From: Dorea_A amylophila
Lineage (GTDB): Bacteria; Bacillota; Clostridia; Lachnospirales; Lachnospiraceae
Length of the DNA stretch: 64,000 nt
Assembly (NCBI RefSeq): GCF_025567265.1
Contig: NZ_JAOQJW010000003.1
Span: 62,001 to 126,000 of the forward strand
Direction: 5' to 3'
The notes below the pieces were generated by a model. That model was not told the DNA's origin and did no database searches. It was given only the letters and a program-made list of their open reading frames with translations. Position 1 is the first letter of the stretch; every line of letters starts with the position of its first letter. Position numbers and translations under genes: made by a program. Below, piece after piece: positions 25,283 to 34,909 of the stretch.

Positions 25283-27520
25283 ATGAGGAAAAAGAAAATA
25301 TGTAGTATTCTTCTTGCGGCCGTGCTAAGCACCAGCATAGCAGTGATGCCGGTCAGTGCAGCCGGCTGGCAGAAGGACAGTGTCGGGTGGTGGTATCAGG
25401 AAGATAATGGCGCTTACCCTAGGAATCAATGGAAACAGGTGAACGGGCAATGGTACTGGTTTAACGGAAATGGTTACATGGTAACCGGCTGGAACTGGAT
25501 CGGAGGTTCTTGCTATTACATGTATGAATCCGGAGCAATGGCATCCAACACATGGATTGGCGATTATTATGTAAATGCGTCAGGTGCCTGGGTACAGGGA
25601 AAGACAAAGGAACAGGCGAAGTGGATAAAAAGCGGAGACCGCTGGTGGTATCGCCATGCAGACGGAAATTATACCAGAAACGGCTGGGAACTTATCGGAG
25701 ATAACTGGTATCTGTTTGACTCTGCAGGATGGATGCTGACCGGTTGGCAGAAATTAGGAAATGACTGGTATTATATGGAGTCAAGCGGTGCAATGTTAGG
25801 ACAGGGCTGGCATTGGATCGGAGGTTCCTGCTATTACATGTATGAATCCGGAGCGATGGCATCGGATACCTGGATCGGTGATGACTATGTGAACCCATCA
25901 GGTGCATGGGTACCGAATTATGAGCATAAACATGAGTTCACTGAAAAAGTAGACCACAAAAATGCCACCTGTCAGACAGAAGGGTATGATATCTACAAGT
26001 GTAGTAAATGCGATGAAACGAAGAAAGTTACGATTGCAAAAATCGATCATGACTATAAATTGACAAAGAAAGTCGATGCAACATGCACTGCTGATGGATA
26101 CAAAGAGTATACTTGTACCATGTGTGGAAATATCAAGAAAGAAATAACGACTAAGAAGCTCGGGCATGATTTTTCCATAAAGAAAGAACACAAAGATGCC
26201 ACCTGTCAGGCTGCCGGATACGATCTCTATAAATGCAGCCGATGCAATGAGACGAAAAAGGTAGACATCGCAAAAGTCGATCATAATTATCTGTTAACTA
26301 AAACAGTGAAAGCTACCTGCCAGAACGACGGTTACAAGGAGTATACTTGTACCATGTGTGGTGATTCTTATCAAGAGAAACTTGCAAAAGTGCACCATGA
26401 TTACAAACTGACTAAGAACGCAGCTGCTACTTGCACGGCTGACGGTTACAAGGAATATACCTGCAGCATGTGTGGAAATGTGAAGAAAGAAGTAACGGCT
26501 AAGAAACTCGGTCATGATTTCTCCGTAAAGAAGGATCACAAAGATGCCAACTGTCAGGCTGCCGGATACGATCTCTATAAATGCAGCCGATGCAATGAGA
26601 CGAAAAAGGTAGACATCGCAAAGGTAGACCATGATTACAAACTGACTAAAAAAGCTGATGTAACCTGTACAACGGATGGCTATAAAGAATACACTTGCAG
26701 CATGTGTAAAGACTCTTATCGTACAACGATTGCAAAACTTGGACACGACTTTTCAGTTCTTGTAGAGCATAAGGATTCTACTTGTGTAGAGCAAGGATAT
26801 GATATCTACAAGTGTAGCAGATGTGAAGAAACACAGAAGACAATGTATGATTTAATCCCTCATGATTATGATATGAATACAGAGATTGAAAGAGTAGACT
26901 CTACTTGTACAACCAAAGGACATATCAATTATGCTTGTAAGGTTTGTGGAGACATCAAGACAGTGGAACTTCCACTCAATCCAGATAATCATACATATGA
27001 AGAAACTGGAAGAGATTTACAATATATTTATTATAAATGTAAAGAATGTGGTGCAACTAAAAAAGAATTTAATGATCAAACTTATACCATTGACTTAGGA
27101 AATGGTAAAACAACAACAGTTGTGGGACACTTTGATTTGGAAATGAGACAAGAAATTCTAGATTTAGTAAATAAAAAAAGAGCAATTTTTGGATCAAAAC
27201 AATTAAGTTTACCACCAATGGACTCTTCTCTTCAAAATGCTGCAAATATTCGTGCATATGAAATTACTTATAGTTATTCTCATACACGTCCAAATGGAGA
27301 AAGAGGAATTACTTCTTTCAATGTAGATGGAGAAAATCTAGCAGAAGGATTTACATCGGCTTATGATGTTTGTTATGCATGGTTTGCATCAGAAAGTCAT
27401 TTGAGAAATATTACAAATAATAGCTATAATACAATGGGTGTTGGTGTATTTTGCGCTAAAACAGATTATGGGTATGAAAATTATTTTTCACAAATGTTTT
27501 CATGTGACAAATTCGAATAA
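25283..27520 (+). CDS. Choline-binding protein with Cys-rich repeats and a C-terminal CAP/SCP domain
   Basis: A 745-residue protein starting at the ATG at 25283 (GGGAGG upstream; MRKKKICSILLAAVLSTS is a signal peptide). Choline-binding repeats fill about 28-210. Then come about nine 37-40-residue units, each with two CxxC pairs, e.g. CTADGYKEYTCTMCGN, likely metal-binding ribbons or a stiff stalk. From about 615 a CAP/SCP (PR-1-like) domain follows: LDLVNKKRAIFGSKQL, SYSHTRPNGE, GENLAEGF. DNA after about 26,750 becomes clearly more AT-rich than the first half, suggesting the C-terminal module was acquired separately. The function of the CAP domain here is unknown. Confidence 0.9.
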   Translation: MRKKKICSILLAAVLSTSIAVMPVSAAGWQKDSVGWWYQEDNGAYPRNQWKQVNGQWYWFNGNGYMVTGWNWIGGSCYYMYESGAMASNTWIGDYYVNASGAWVQGKTKEQAKWIKSGDRWWYRHADGNYTRNGWELIGDNWYLFDSAGWMLTGWQKLGNDWYYMESSGAMLGQGWHWIGGSCYYMYESGAMASDTWIGDDYVNPSGAWVPNYEHKHEFTEKVDHKNATCQTEGYDIYKCSKCDETKKVTIAKIDHDYKLTKKVDATCTADGYKEYTCTMCGNIKKEITTKKLGHDFSIKKEHKDATCQAAGYDLYKCSRCNETKKVDIAKVDHNYLLTKTVKATCQNDGYKEYTCTMCGDSYQEKLAKVHHDYKLTKNAAATCTADGYKEYTCSMCGNVKKEVTAKKLGHDFSVKKDHKDANCQAAGYDLYKCSRCNETKKVDIAKVDHDYKLTKKADVTCTTDGYKEYTCSMCKDSYRTTIAKLGHDFSVLVEHKDSTCVEQGYDIYKCSRCEETQKTMYDLIPHDYDMNTEIERVDSTCTTKGHINYACKVCGDIKTVELPLNPDNHTYEETGRDLQYIYYKCKECGATKKEFNDQTYTIDLGNGKTTTVVGHFDLEMRQEILDLVNKKRAIFGSKQLSLPPMDSSLQNAANIRAYEITYSYSHTRPNGERGITSFNVDGENLAEGFTSAYDVCYAWFASESHLRNITNNSYNTMGVGVFCAKTDYGYENYFSQMFSCDKFE
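26189..26274 (+). repeat. Direct repeat inside the Cys-rich region, copy 1
   Basis: 86 bases that recur 348 bases downstream (26537-26622) with one mismatch. 348 bases is exactly 116 codons, i.e. three repeat units, so a three-unit block was duplicated recently and in frame. Confidence 0.9.
26537..26622 (+). repeat. Direct repeat inside the Cys-rich region, copy 2
   Basis: Second copy of the 26189-26274 block; the single difference changes a Thr codon to Asn just before CQAAGYDLYKCSRC. Confidence 0.9.
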
Positions 27521-27524
27521 AAAG

Positions 27525-27560
27525 AAACCTACCGCAAAATTTTGCGGTAGGTTTTCTTTA
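27525..27560 (+). terminator. Terminator of the CAP-domain choline-binding protein gene
   Basis: AAACCTACCGCAAAA (27525-27539) pairs perfectly with TTTTGCGGTAGGTTT (27540-27554), followed by TCTTT, five bases after the stop codon. Confidence 0.85.
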
Positions 27561-27636
27561 ACTAGAATATGTAAAATTTTTAGATTCTTTAATGATAAGT
27601 TGTTTTCTTCCATCAACAACAGAACCCATTAAAAGA

Positions 27637-27653
27637 GGGACTGTCGGTAAATA
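27637..27653. repeat. Left terminal inverted repeat of the IS
   Basis: GGGACTGTCGGTAAATA, matched by the right end at 28938-28954. Confidence 0.8.
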
Positions 27654-27824
27654 ACGTTTTTTAGAGCTGACAGCACCAAACAAAAATATCCTGACAGTTA
27701 CAAGGCTTTCTGGCTCTACAACTTGTTCAGGATATTTTTATTTTGGTAAATACATTCTATTTTTGGCCGCAAAAAATCTTCGGTTGGATTTTTACGGCCA
27801 CATTTTTTCCAGGCAGTTTTTCCC

Positions 27825-28812
27825 TCAAAATTTTTTTAGTTTTTCGTATAAAAAACGATGGTATTTATTTATATTTCTGCCAATAGCATACAGCATGAAT
27901 TCTTTATATACCTTATCTAACGAGCGGTAATTAAAACGCCGGAAGTTCTCATTTTCCTTGATATCTCCAAAATGTCCTTCCGTCTGAATGGAACGTGTCT
28001 GGCGTTTCAGGATTCCCCGTTCGCTCTGGATATTAGCATGGGATCTTTCTTTCAGTTCCTCCCATTGTTCATTGATCTTCAAGATTTTGTTCTTTTCGGC
28101 ATCTTTCTCCGCATCATACTTATACAGACAGCGGGCTTTGTGTTCACATCCGTTGCAGTCTGCGCAGCCATATACCTCAAAGGTCTGTGTATATCATTCT
28201 GTTTTAAATAAAGCAGATTTTTTTCACTACAGTACCCGCTGTCCGCAGTTACTTCTTCCAGAATACTCCCGAAAGCATTCTTTATATTTCATCAGTCGTT
28301 TTCCGTATTGTTCCAGTTCCTCATGCAACTGTTGAAGTGCAAGTTTTCTTTTTCCTTTTCCGTAAACGAATTCGATTCCCTCGTTGTCTGCGATCATCGT
28401 GAGATTGTTCTGGAGTTTCCGTATTTCGAGTGGGGAACAGTTATCAATCTCTATAATACGGTTATTGGAGAGTTTTTTATCTTTTACAAGCTTTCGTTTT
28501 CTGTTCTTTTCGATCACTTCCCGCACCTTGTCCATTCCTTCAATCACAAACATCTGTGTATTTCCCAGCCCATACTTTACCCCATAATCATTCTCCTGCA
28601 AAAAAGCATTATATTTTCCAAAAAGCTGGTCGATAGAATCCAGGAGACCCGCAAGATGGTAATGGATACAAGCCAGAAAAATCTAATTCCTCCATCACTT
28701 TTTTCAGGGTATAGACTGGATCGTCGTTAGGTAAACTCAATTCGAAGAAACTAAAGTTAATTTTCTGTTGCCCTAATTCAAAAAAATCATTATAATAATT
28801 ATTGGTTAGCAT
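27825..28812 (-). pseudogene. IS1182-type transposase, broken into three fragments
   Basis: The N-terminal fragment (about 28609-28812) starts MLTNNYYNDFFELGQQKINF; a middle fragment (28227-28601) includes NNRIIEIDNCSPLEIRKLQN; the C-terminal fragment (27825-28082) has TEGHFGDIKENENFRRFNYR, the conserved end of the DDE domain. Frameshifts and deletions separate them, so no active transposase can be made from this copy. Confidence 0.85.
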
Positions 28813-28885
28813 AGTTACATTACAACATGTAACGGAGAGAAAGATGGTTGTCATTGGCCATCTTTTTTCTTTTTTCAGATAAATT

Positions 28886-28924
28886 CAGGGAGGGTATGAC
28901 TCGTTGTGAGTCATACCCTCCCTG
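28886..28924. other. Perfect 17-bp hairpin inside the right end of the IS
   Basis: CAGGGAGGGTATGACTC (28886-28902) and its exact complement (28908-28924) enclose a five-base loop, followed by TTTT on the plus strand. Such hairpins near an IS end can block outside transcripts from entering the transposase gene. It is also the only strong hairpin downstream of the amidase gene, but it lacks a T run on that strand. Confidence 0.7.
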
Positions 28925-28937
28925 TTTTGGAACTACC

Positions 28938-28954
28938 TATTTCCCGACAGCCCC
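28938..28954. repeat. Right terminal inverted repeat of the IS
   Basis: Complementary to the left end at 27637-27653 with two mismatches. Confidence 0.8.
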
Positions 28955-28980
28955 TATCTTTCATTTCACAATATTGTTAT

Positions 28981-31923
28981 CTACAATGAATACATTGGTC
29001 TCACATACTGGTTCATCAGACTGATTCCGTAGTTCCAGGCTGTTGCCCAGCCCTTTCCGTTTGGATTTTCCTTTTGTCCAAGCCATTCTACATACATTGC
29101 GGTTCCTCTTGTCACGAGTGAAAATCTTGGATCGACATTTGCCTGTGTCAGGTTATCTTTTGATGCATATGCTTTCAGATGCTGTACCTGAGCCCTGATT
29201 CCTGTCGCAACATCCGGAAAGCTTGCCGGTGTCGGATTCACATCTGTTGCTCCAAGTCCTGCAAAGTTGAACTGTTCAATCTTCACAGATCCACCGAACT
29301 GTAAATATCCGGTCTCCTTCATTGCCTGTCCGAATACGACCTCCGGCTTCACACCTTCTTTTGCAGCTTCATCGTATACGATCTGACAGAACTGCTCAAG
29401 ACTTGCTGCTCCTCCGTTTGCCAGCTGTGCGGCCGGATAAGTTCTGCCACTTTTCTGGTACATTTTTACCATCTTATTTACAACCGTATTCTTGTCACCG
29501 CTGATATCTGAACTGCCCATGATCGGTGTCACACCAGTATAAGTTAACGCACCATCTTTTCTTAAATAATACCAGGTTCCATCTACATTCTGGTATCCGG
29601 TTGTCATCCAGCCATCTTTATCAAAATAATACCATTCGTTTTCTATGTATTCCCATCCGGATTTTGTACAACTGCCATCTGCATGACGATACCACCAACG
29701 TCCGGAAGTATTAACCCACTGTGCCTTTGCAGGAGCCATTGCCGGTTTTTGTTCCGGCTTCTGTACAGACTCATTGTTTTCTTTTTTCTTTCCCGGTTCC
29801 CAGGCTCCGGATACATTTACATAATACTCGCCTACCCAGGTATCACTCGCCATCTTTCCGTCTTTGTCGAAATAATAACACTGATTTCCTACCCAGTACC
29901 AGCCGTCGCTGACTCTTGCCCCACTGGTGTTCAGATAATACCAGATATTATTCAGTTTCAGCCAGCCTGTTACCATCCAGCCGTCTTTGTCAAAATAATA
30001 GTTCTGACCGCCGATTGTTTCCCAATTTGACTTTGTATAACTTCCATCTGCATGACGATACCACCAGCGTCCGGAAGAGTTGATCCATTTATCTACCGGT
30101 TTTTCTTTTCCAGGTACCCAGGCTCCGGATGCATTTACATAATACTCTCCTACCCAGGTGTCACTCGCCATCTTTCCGTCTTTGTCGAAATAATAGCACT
30201 GATTTCCTATCCAGTACCAGCAATTGCTGATTCTTGCTCCGCTGGTGTTAAAGTAATACCAGATGCCATCCAGTTTCAGCCAGCCCGTCTGCATCGCTCC
30301 GTTCGGATTCAGATAATACCAGGTGCCGTTTAAATTCAGCCACCCTGTCTGCATGACGCCGCCGCCATTCAGGTAATACCAGGTACCACCTAAATTAAGC
30401 CAACCAACCTGCATCGCCCCGCTGGCATTCAGATAATACCAGACATTGTTCAGTTTCAGCCAGCCTGTCTGCATTGCTCCGTTTGGATTCAGATAATACC
30501 AGGTGCCACTTAAGTTCAGCCACCCTGTCTGCATAATTCCGTTTCCATCAAAATGGTACCAAAATCCGTCAATCTTCTCCCAGCAATTCACAGCATACTT
30601 TCCGTTGTAATATACGAATTTCCACTGTGAGCCATTCTGCTGCCAGTTACCAAACTGTACGTTACTGTTGATATATTCCAGGATTCCTCTCGCATCGGCC
30701 TCTCCCAGTGCTTTCAGCTTCTCGTCTGAGCTGAGATACTTCTGATAATCGCTTGCATTGCTCAAAAATGCATGCTCCACGATAATTCCCGGGAATCCGT
30801 TGCGTTTGCTCTGCTGGATCACATAATAATAATCCTGTACTGAACCATCCGGATATTTACTGTTTGCCGAGTTATTGATCTTCACTCCCCGGTTGTATAA
30901 TCCCAGGCTGACCAGCTGCTTTTGGATACTTGAGGCAAGTTTCTGACCTTCCTGTCCAATATTGGAGCGATAATTGCTATTCGGATAATAGACTTCCGCA
31001 CCGTATGCACTTGCTCCTGCTGAATTCAGATGAATGCTGACGAACAGATCTGCATTCTTACTCACTGCAAATGTGATTCTGTTTCTCAGATCTGAGCTTA
31101 CATCCGTAGCACCTCCGACACTGGTATCAGATTCTCGTGTCATATAGACCTGAATTCTTCCGTTTTTCTCCAATGCCTCTTTGCAGTATTTTGCGATCTT
31201 AAGTGTTAGTGTCTTCTCATTCGCTCCGTTTCCACTTGTTCCCGGATCGAATCCTCCGTGTCCCGGATCAAGTACCACAACCAGTCTTGTCGATGTACGT
31301 CCTGCATATGTCGCAATCTGTGTATCGGCAGACTGTGTATCGATCGCATCGTTGATCACATCCGCAATGCTGTCTTCCTCATGTACGCTTCCATCCTGTG
31401 TGATTGCTGTGAAGGATATATCTGCGTCACTAATGTCTGTATTTTCCTCTGTCTTTTCCCCTTCTACAACAGCATCCGGATCTGTCTCACAGATCTGATT
31501 GACTGCGAATTTTCCTTCGATTCCACATTTTTTGAAGTTCAAAGAATATTCTTTTCCATCTGCCGTATATGTGATATCTTCTATACTATATGTTCCTGTC
31601 CAGGATTCATCTTCATATGTCATCTCGAACACTGCCGCTGATTCCTGAATCTCTGAAGCTTCTACCGAATACTCTTCATTGGTCGATGTGTTTTTGTATC
31701 TTAATACCGCTCCTGTAAGAACCGTATCTTTGTTATACCCAACTACAATTTTCTGCGTTCCCGGTGTTGTCACGCTTGGTTTGTCTACGACTACATATTC
31801 CAGTGCCGGTTCTGTGCTTTTGCCCTGCTCGGAAGCCTCTACACTCGACACCGTCAGAAGTGACAATACCATTGCAACACACAGCATTACCGAGATGATA
31901 CCACGCATGTGTCTTTTTTTCAT
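28981..31923 (-). CDS. Bifunctional choline-binding autolysin: amidase plus glucosaminidase (980 aa)
   Basis: A signal peptide (1-31) is followed by an Ig-like region (about 35-150). An Amidase_3 domain (about 212-415) has its Zn ligands: His in DPGHGG, Glu in ANEKTL, His in SIHLNS and Glu in IIVEHAFLSN. It would cut MurNAc-L-Ala bonds. About 18 choline-binding repeats (about 425-815) form a central bridge. A C-terminal GH73-type glucosaminidase domain (about 820-980; VVFGQAMKETGYLQFGG with catalytic Glu) would cut the glycan. Carrying both lytic activities on either side of a central binding region recalls staphylococcal Atl, but with choline rather than GW targeting. Likely role: cell separation and wall turnover. 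Confidence 0.92.
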   Translation of the reverse strand: MKKRHMRGIISVMLCVAMVLSLLTVSSVEASEQGKSTEPALEYVVVDKPSVTTPGTQKIVVGYNKDTVLTGAVLRYKNTSTNEEYSVEASEIQESAAVFEMTYEDESWTGTYSIEDITYTADGKEYSLNFKKCGIEGKFAVNQICETDPDAVVEGEKTEENTDISDADISFTAITQDGSVHEEDSIADVINDAIDTQSADTQIATYAGRTSTRLVVVLDPGHGGFDPGTSGNGANEKTLTLKIAKYCKEALEKNGRIQVYMTRESDTSVGGATDVSSDLRNRITFAVSKNADLFVSIHLNSAGASAYGAEVYYPNSNYRSNIGQEGQKLASSIQKQLVSLGLYNRGVKINNSANSKYPDGSVQDYYYVIQQSKRNGFPGIIVEHAFLSNASDYQKYLSSDEKLKALGEADARGILEYINSNVQFGNWQQNGSQWKFVYYNGKYAVNCWEKIDGFWYHFDGNGIMQTGWLNLSGTWYYLNPNGAMQTGWLKLNNVWYYLNASGAMQVGWLNLGGTWYYLNGGGVMQTGWLNLNGTWYYLNPNGAMQTGWLKLDGIWYYFNTSGARISNCWYWIGNQCYYFDKDGKMASDTWVGEYYVNASGAWVPGKEKPVDKWINSSGRWWYRHADGSYTKSNWETIGGQNYYFDKDGWMVTGWLKLNNIWYYLNTSGARVSDGWYWVGNQCYYFDKDGKMASDTWVGEYYVNVSGAWEPGKKKENNESVQKPEQKPAMAPAKAQWVNTSGRWWYRHADGSCTKSGWEYIENEWYYFDKDGWMTTGYQNVDGTWYYLRKDGALTYTGVTPIMGSSDISGDKNTVVNKMVKMYQKSGRTYPAAQLANGGAASLEQFCQIVYDEAAKEGVKPEVVFGQAMKETGYLQFGGSVKIEQFNFAGLGATDVNPTPASFPDVATGIRAQVQHLKAYASKDNLTQANVDPRFSLVTRGTAMYVEWLGQKENPNGKGWATAWNYGISLMNQYVRPMYSL

Positions 31924-32001
31924 TGTTTCTCCTTTCTTCTTCAGCTTTTTACCTTTTTTTACTCGTATATCATAGCATTCTATCTACGAAAAGTCAAAGA
32001 A

Positions 32002-32028
32002 AGAAGGCGGCACTCGCTTGTGCCGCCT
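32002..32028 (-). terminator. Terminator of the 888-residue choline-binding protein gene
   Basis: Reverse-strand AAGGCGGCAC / GTGCCGCCTT stem with a short loop, followed by CTTTCTTT, 20 bases after the stop codon. Confidence 0.8.
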
Positions 32029-32048
32029 TTCTCTACTTCCTTATTCAA

Positions 32049-34715
32049 TTACTTGACCCATCTTCCATTCCGATCAAATACATATTTTACTCCACCGATT
32101 CTATGCTCACCTGTGTATAATCTTCCGGTTGTTCCTGCATAATACCAGCTGCCGTCATATAATTTCCAGCCATTTTTCTGAAGAATTCCGTTCTGATCAA
32201 ACAGGTATAAGCCCTTAGACGTTCCATATATTCCTGTAATCATTCTTCCATAAGACAAGAAGTAATTTCCAAGCATTCCATCATATGGCTTTCCATCTTT
32301 AAAATAGTACCAGATTGCTTCTCCCTCATATGTAACCTTATACCAGCCCTCTCTGGAAACATCTATTTTCTTTCCACTTTCATCGTGCAGGAAGTATTTA
32401 CCACTTTCACTATTATATTCAAGAGTACTTGCTATCATATGACCGCCAGTATAGAATGTGTATTCTGTACCGCCTATTTTCTTTGTAGTTCCAGATACCA
32501 GTTTTCCGTTTTCTACGTAAAACCATTCATTCCACGGTGTTTTCTTCCAACCAGCAGTTGTATCCAGATGTCCGTCATTGTTAATCCAATAATAATTTCC
32601 CGTCTTTTCATCGCACAAAGCGGAATTCCGTTTCATATAGCCACGACCTTCAAAGTAATAGGTTGCTCCGTTTATTGTTTTTTTGCCTGGCTCAACTGGA
32701 GAACCATTTTCCACATAACGCCAGTCACCGTATTCCATCAATACCCAGCAAGTTCCCTTTACTTCGCCTTGCCATGCGCCACTGCCAGAAAACTTATTTA
32801 ATGTACCGTTAATCTCTACAAGATCATTGGAAACCATAAATCCATCTTCAAAATAATATCTTGTGCCGTTAATATTCCTCCAGCCATCATTAACTGCAAC
32901 AATATCTCCGGTTTTTTCATCTTTTTCCAGATACATCCAATCATTCATTCTCTGTACCCAACCGGATACACATGTCCCATCCTGTCCGACATAAGAGTAT
33001 CTGCCAGGAGTATTTTTTGCCGGAACGAGGCTATTCGTAAGCATCTTGCCGTTTTCAAGATAATACATATCATCTTTCCATCCGGTCGGTAATGTACCGT
33101 TATCCACATAATACCAGTCACCATCGGCCAGATGCCATCCGGTCTTCTGATCTTCCAAAGTCATCACTTTATGACCATTTTCGTCAAAGATAAATGTCTT
33201 ATCACCTATTTGCGTCACTCCGACTGCCATAGATCCGGTTTCAGTCAGATAAAAGTCTCCATGCCACTGGTTTTTAAGAATATTTCCTTCGTTATCTGTA
33301 AAATACCATTCCAACTGATCCAGTACCCAGTTGTTTGTGATGATTACACCGCTGTTATCAGTATAATATTCGTAACTTTTCTCTCCATCCCAGACATAGA
33401 AATTTCCGCTCTGCATGATTCCTTCAGAGTCCATATAATAACGTTTTCCGCCAACTGTAATGAACTCATCACGGGCTGCTTCTCCATTAGCTTTTACATA
33501 ATACCAGGAACCGTTTACTAACTTCCATCCCTGTGATCTGTCAATTGCACCCTTCGTATTTGCATACAGTACCTTGTCTTCCTCACCGTCAACATAACAT
33601 GTAAACACACCTGTCTGCATTATGCCGTCCCAATCAAAATAGTACTCAGCATTACCAATTTTTAATACCTGATTTCTTACTACTACTCCTTCTGAATTAA
33701 ACCAAAGCCATTTACCAAGCTGACCTGAATAATGCCATGTATTCTTCTTTTCAACAATCTGTCCACCAGGTTCTGCCCAATATTCATTATCATTTACCCA
33801 GAAGTGTCCTGATGCCATTACTCCATTATAATAGAAATAATACTTGGATCCGTTAATCACTTCAAATGTATCCTGTAACATCTTTCCATCTTTATAATAA
33901 TACCAGTCTTCTCCTGACTTCTTCCATCCGTTTTGTCCCTTTGTATCAACAAGTGTTAATATGCCGTCATCACCTGCACGGTAAAGTACACCCTGTACGA
34001 CTACTTCCTGATTTCTTAACATTTTTCCGTCACTATCGAAGTAGTAATAATTATCTCCTTCTTCCAAGACTTGATTGCGATACTTTGTATAATCACTTCC
34101 GAAATATTCATCTCCGTACCAGCCTTGTCTTAAATATCCGTTTTCATCTGCCCAAATATACCCTGTGATCCATTCCTGTTTTTCCTTATCCCAGTATGAA
34201 ATCCATTCCTGGCTGTCTCTTAGCATGATTCCATTATCACCAAAGTAATAGCCATGTGTACCGTCTTCGTCTTCGATTTCTGCAATCACATTGGTGAACA
34301 TCTTATCATTTTCATAATAAAAGTAATTGCCGTCTTCGTCTTCATACCAGCCATTTTTCACTTCAGCTTCTTCTTCACCTTCACCGCTTTGAGCAGCTGC
34401 TGTTCCGTTCTGTGCCGTTAGCGCTGAATTTTCATTTGCAGATGGTGTATTGCCTGCATCCTGAGCATTTTGAACGGTACCCTTTTGTTCTTCCTGTTCC
34501 GGAGTTTCTTCTTGTACTGTCTCGTCTGCATTCTGGCTATCCTGCTCTTCCTGCACATCCGGTGTTGCCTCAGAAGCTTCTGTCTTTTCCGTCACTTCGC
34601 TGCTCTGTGTGATGGCTTGTGCATCTGCCACATTGTCCGCTGCCATAGTAGGTGTTACGGTTGCTGTACTTAACGCTGCTACGCACAGCAATGCGCATAC
34701 TTTTTGTTTTTTCAT
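32049..34715 (-). CDS. Repeat-only choline-binding surface protein (888 aa)
   Basis: A signal peptide (VCALLCVAALSTATVTPTMA) leads to an acidic Glu/Gln/Asn-rich linker (about 27-115), then divergent choline-binding repeats to the end (e.g. GSWYYVKANGEAARDEF). Many units are longer than the standard 20 residues and have charged inserts, so some may no longer bind choline. No catalytic domain is present. It is a tandem paralogue of the 897-residue protein next door: same signal peptide, same linker style, and near-identical C-termini (GRLYTGEHRIGGVKYVF versus GRLYTGERKIGGVTYLF). Confidence 0.88.
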   Translation of the reverse strand: MKKQKVCALLCVAALSTATVTPTMAADNVADAQAITQSSEVTEKTEASEATPDVQEEQDSQNADETVQEETPEQEEQKGTVQNAQDAGNTPSANENSALTAQNGTAAAQSGEGEEEAEVKNGWYEDEDGNYFYYENDKMFTNVIAEIEDEDGTHGYYFGDNGIMLRDSQEWISYWDKEKQEWITGYIWADENGYLRQGWYGDEYFGSDYTKYRNQVLEEGDNYYYFDSDGKMLRNQEVVVQGVLYRAGDDGILTLVDTKGQNGWKKSGEDWYYYKDGKMLQDTFEVINGSKYYFYYNGVMASGHFWVNDNEYWAEPGGQIVEKKNTWHYSGQLGKWLWFNSEGVVVRNQVLKIGNAEYYFDWDGIMQTGVFTCYVDGEEDKVLYANTKGAIDRSQGWKLVNGSWYYVKANGEAARDEFITVGGKRYYMDSEGIMQSGNFYVWDGEKSYEYYTDNSGVIITNNWVLDQLEWYFTDNEGNILKNQWHGDFYLTETGSMAVGVTQIGDKTFIFDENGHKVMTLEDQKTGWHLADGDWYYVDNGTLPTGWKDDMYYLENGKMLTNSLVPAKNTPGRYSYVGQDGTCVSGWVQRMNDWMYLEKDEKTGDIVAVNDGWRNINGTRYYFEDGFMVSNDLVEINGTLNKFSGSGAWQGEVKGTCWVLMEYGDWRYVENGSPVEPGKKTINGATYYFEGRGYMKRNSALCDEKTGNYYWINNDGHLDTTAGWKKTPWNEWFYVENGKLVSGTTKKIGGTEYTFYTGGHMIASTLEYNSESGKYFLHDESGKKIDVSREGWYKVTYEGEAIWYYFKDGKPYDGMLGNYFLSYGRMITGIYGTSKGLYLFDQNGILQKNGWKLYDGSWYYAGTTGRLYTGEHRIGGVKYVFDRNGRWVK

Positions 34716-34862
34716 ACCTTTTTCCTCCTGTGGGTTCGTTATATGTTTATTTTATCATACAATTCTCTGTTTTAAAATATATTTTTCATACATTTTTCAC
34801 AGTTTTATCACACTTTTTTCATATATTTTTCACACTTTTTTCTCAATTTTGTTTTTAGTTCA

Positions 34863-34893
34863 AAAAAGGAAGACAGCAATGCCGTCTTCCTTT
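34863..34893 (-). terminator. Terminator of the 897-residue choline-binding protein gene
   Basis: Reverse-strand AAAGGAAGAC ... GTCTTCCTTTTTT; the T run follows the stem on the minus strand, about 17 bases after the stop codon at 34910. Confidence 0.8.
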
Positions 34894-34909
34894 AAACTCT
34901 TGTTCTTTT

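Larger units (their letters stand above)
27637..28954 (-). mobile_element. Decayed IS1182-family insertion sequence
   Basis: About 1.3 kb bounded by terminal inverted repeats that match at 15 of 17 positions: GGGACTGTCGGTAAATA (27637-27653) and, on the reverse strand, GGGGCTGTCGGGAAATA (28954-28938). Inside are minus-strand transposase fragments in different frames. A hairpin lies just inside each end: 27683-27738 (AAAATATCCTGA arm) and 28886-28924. The element is shorter than usual for the family (about 1.6-1.9 kb), so internal deletions have occurred. It sits between two choline-binding protein genes. Confidence 0.85.

Noticed and set aside
26189..26622. Regular repeats that might be a CRISPR array or minisatellite
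   Set aside because: The repeats keep the reading frame and encode CxxC units; spacing and content are those of a protein repeat, with no constant palindromic repeat or unique spacers.
28886..28924. The perfect hairpin as a riboswitch or toxin-antitoxin RNA
   Set aside because: It is a simple stem-loop just inside an insertion-sequence end, with no conserved aptamer features or nearby small ORF.
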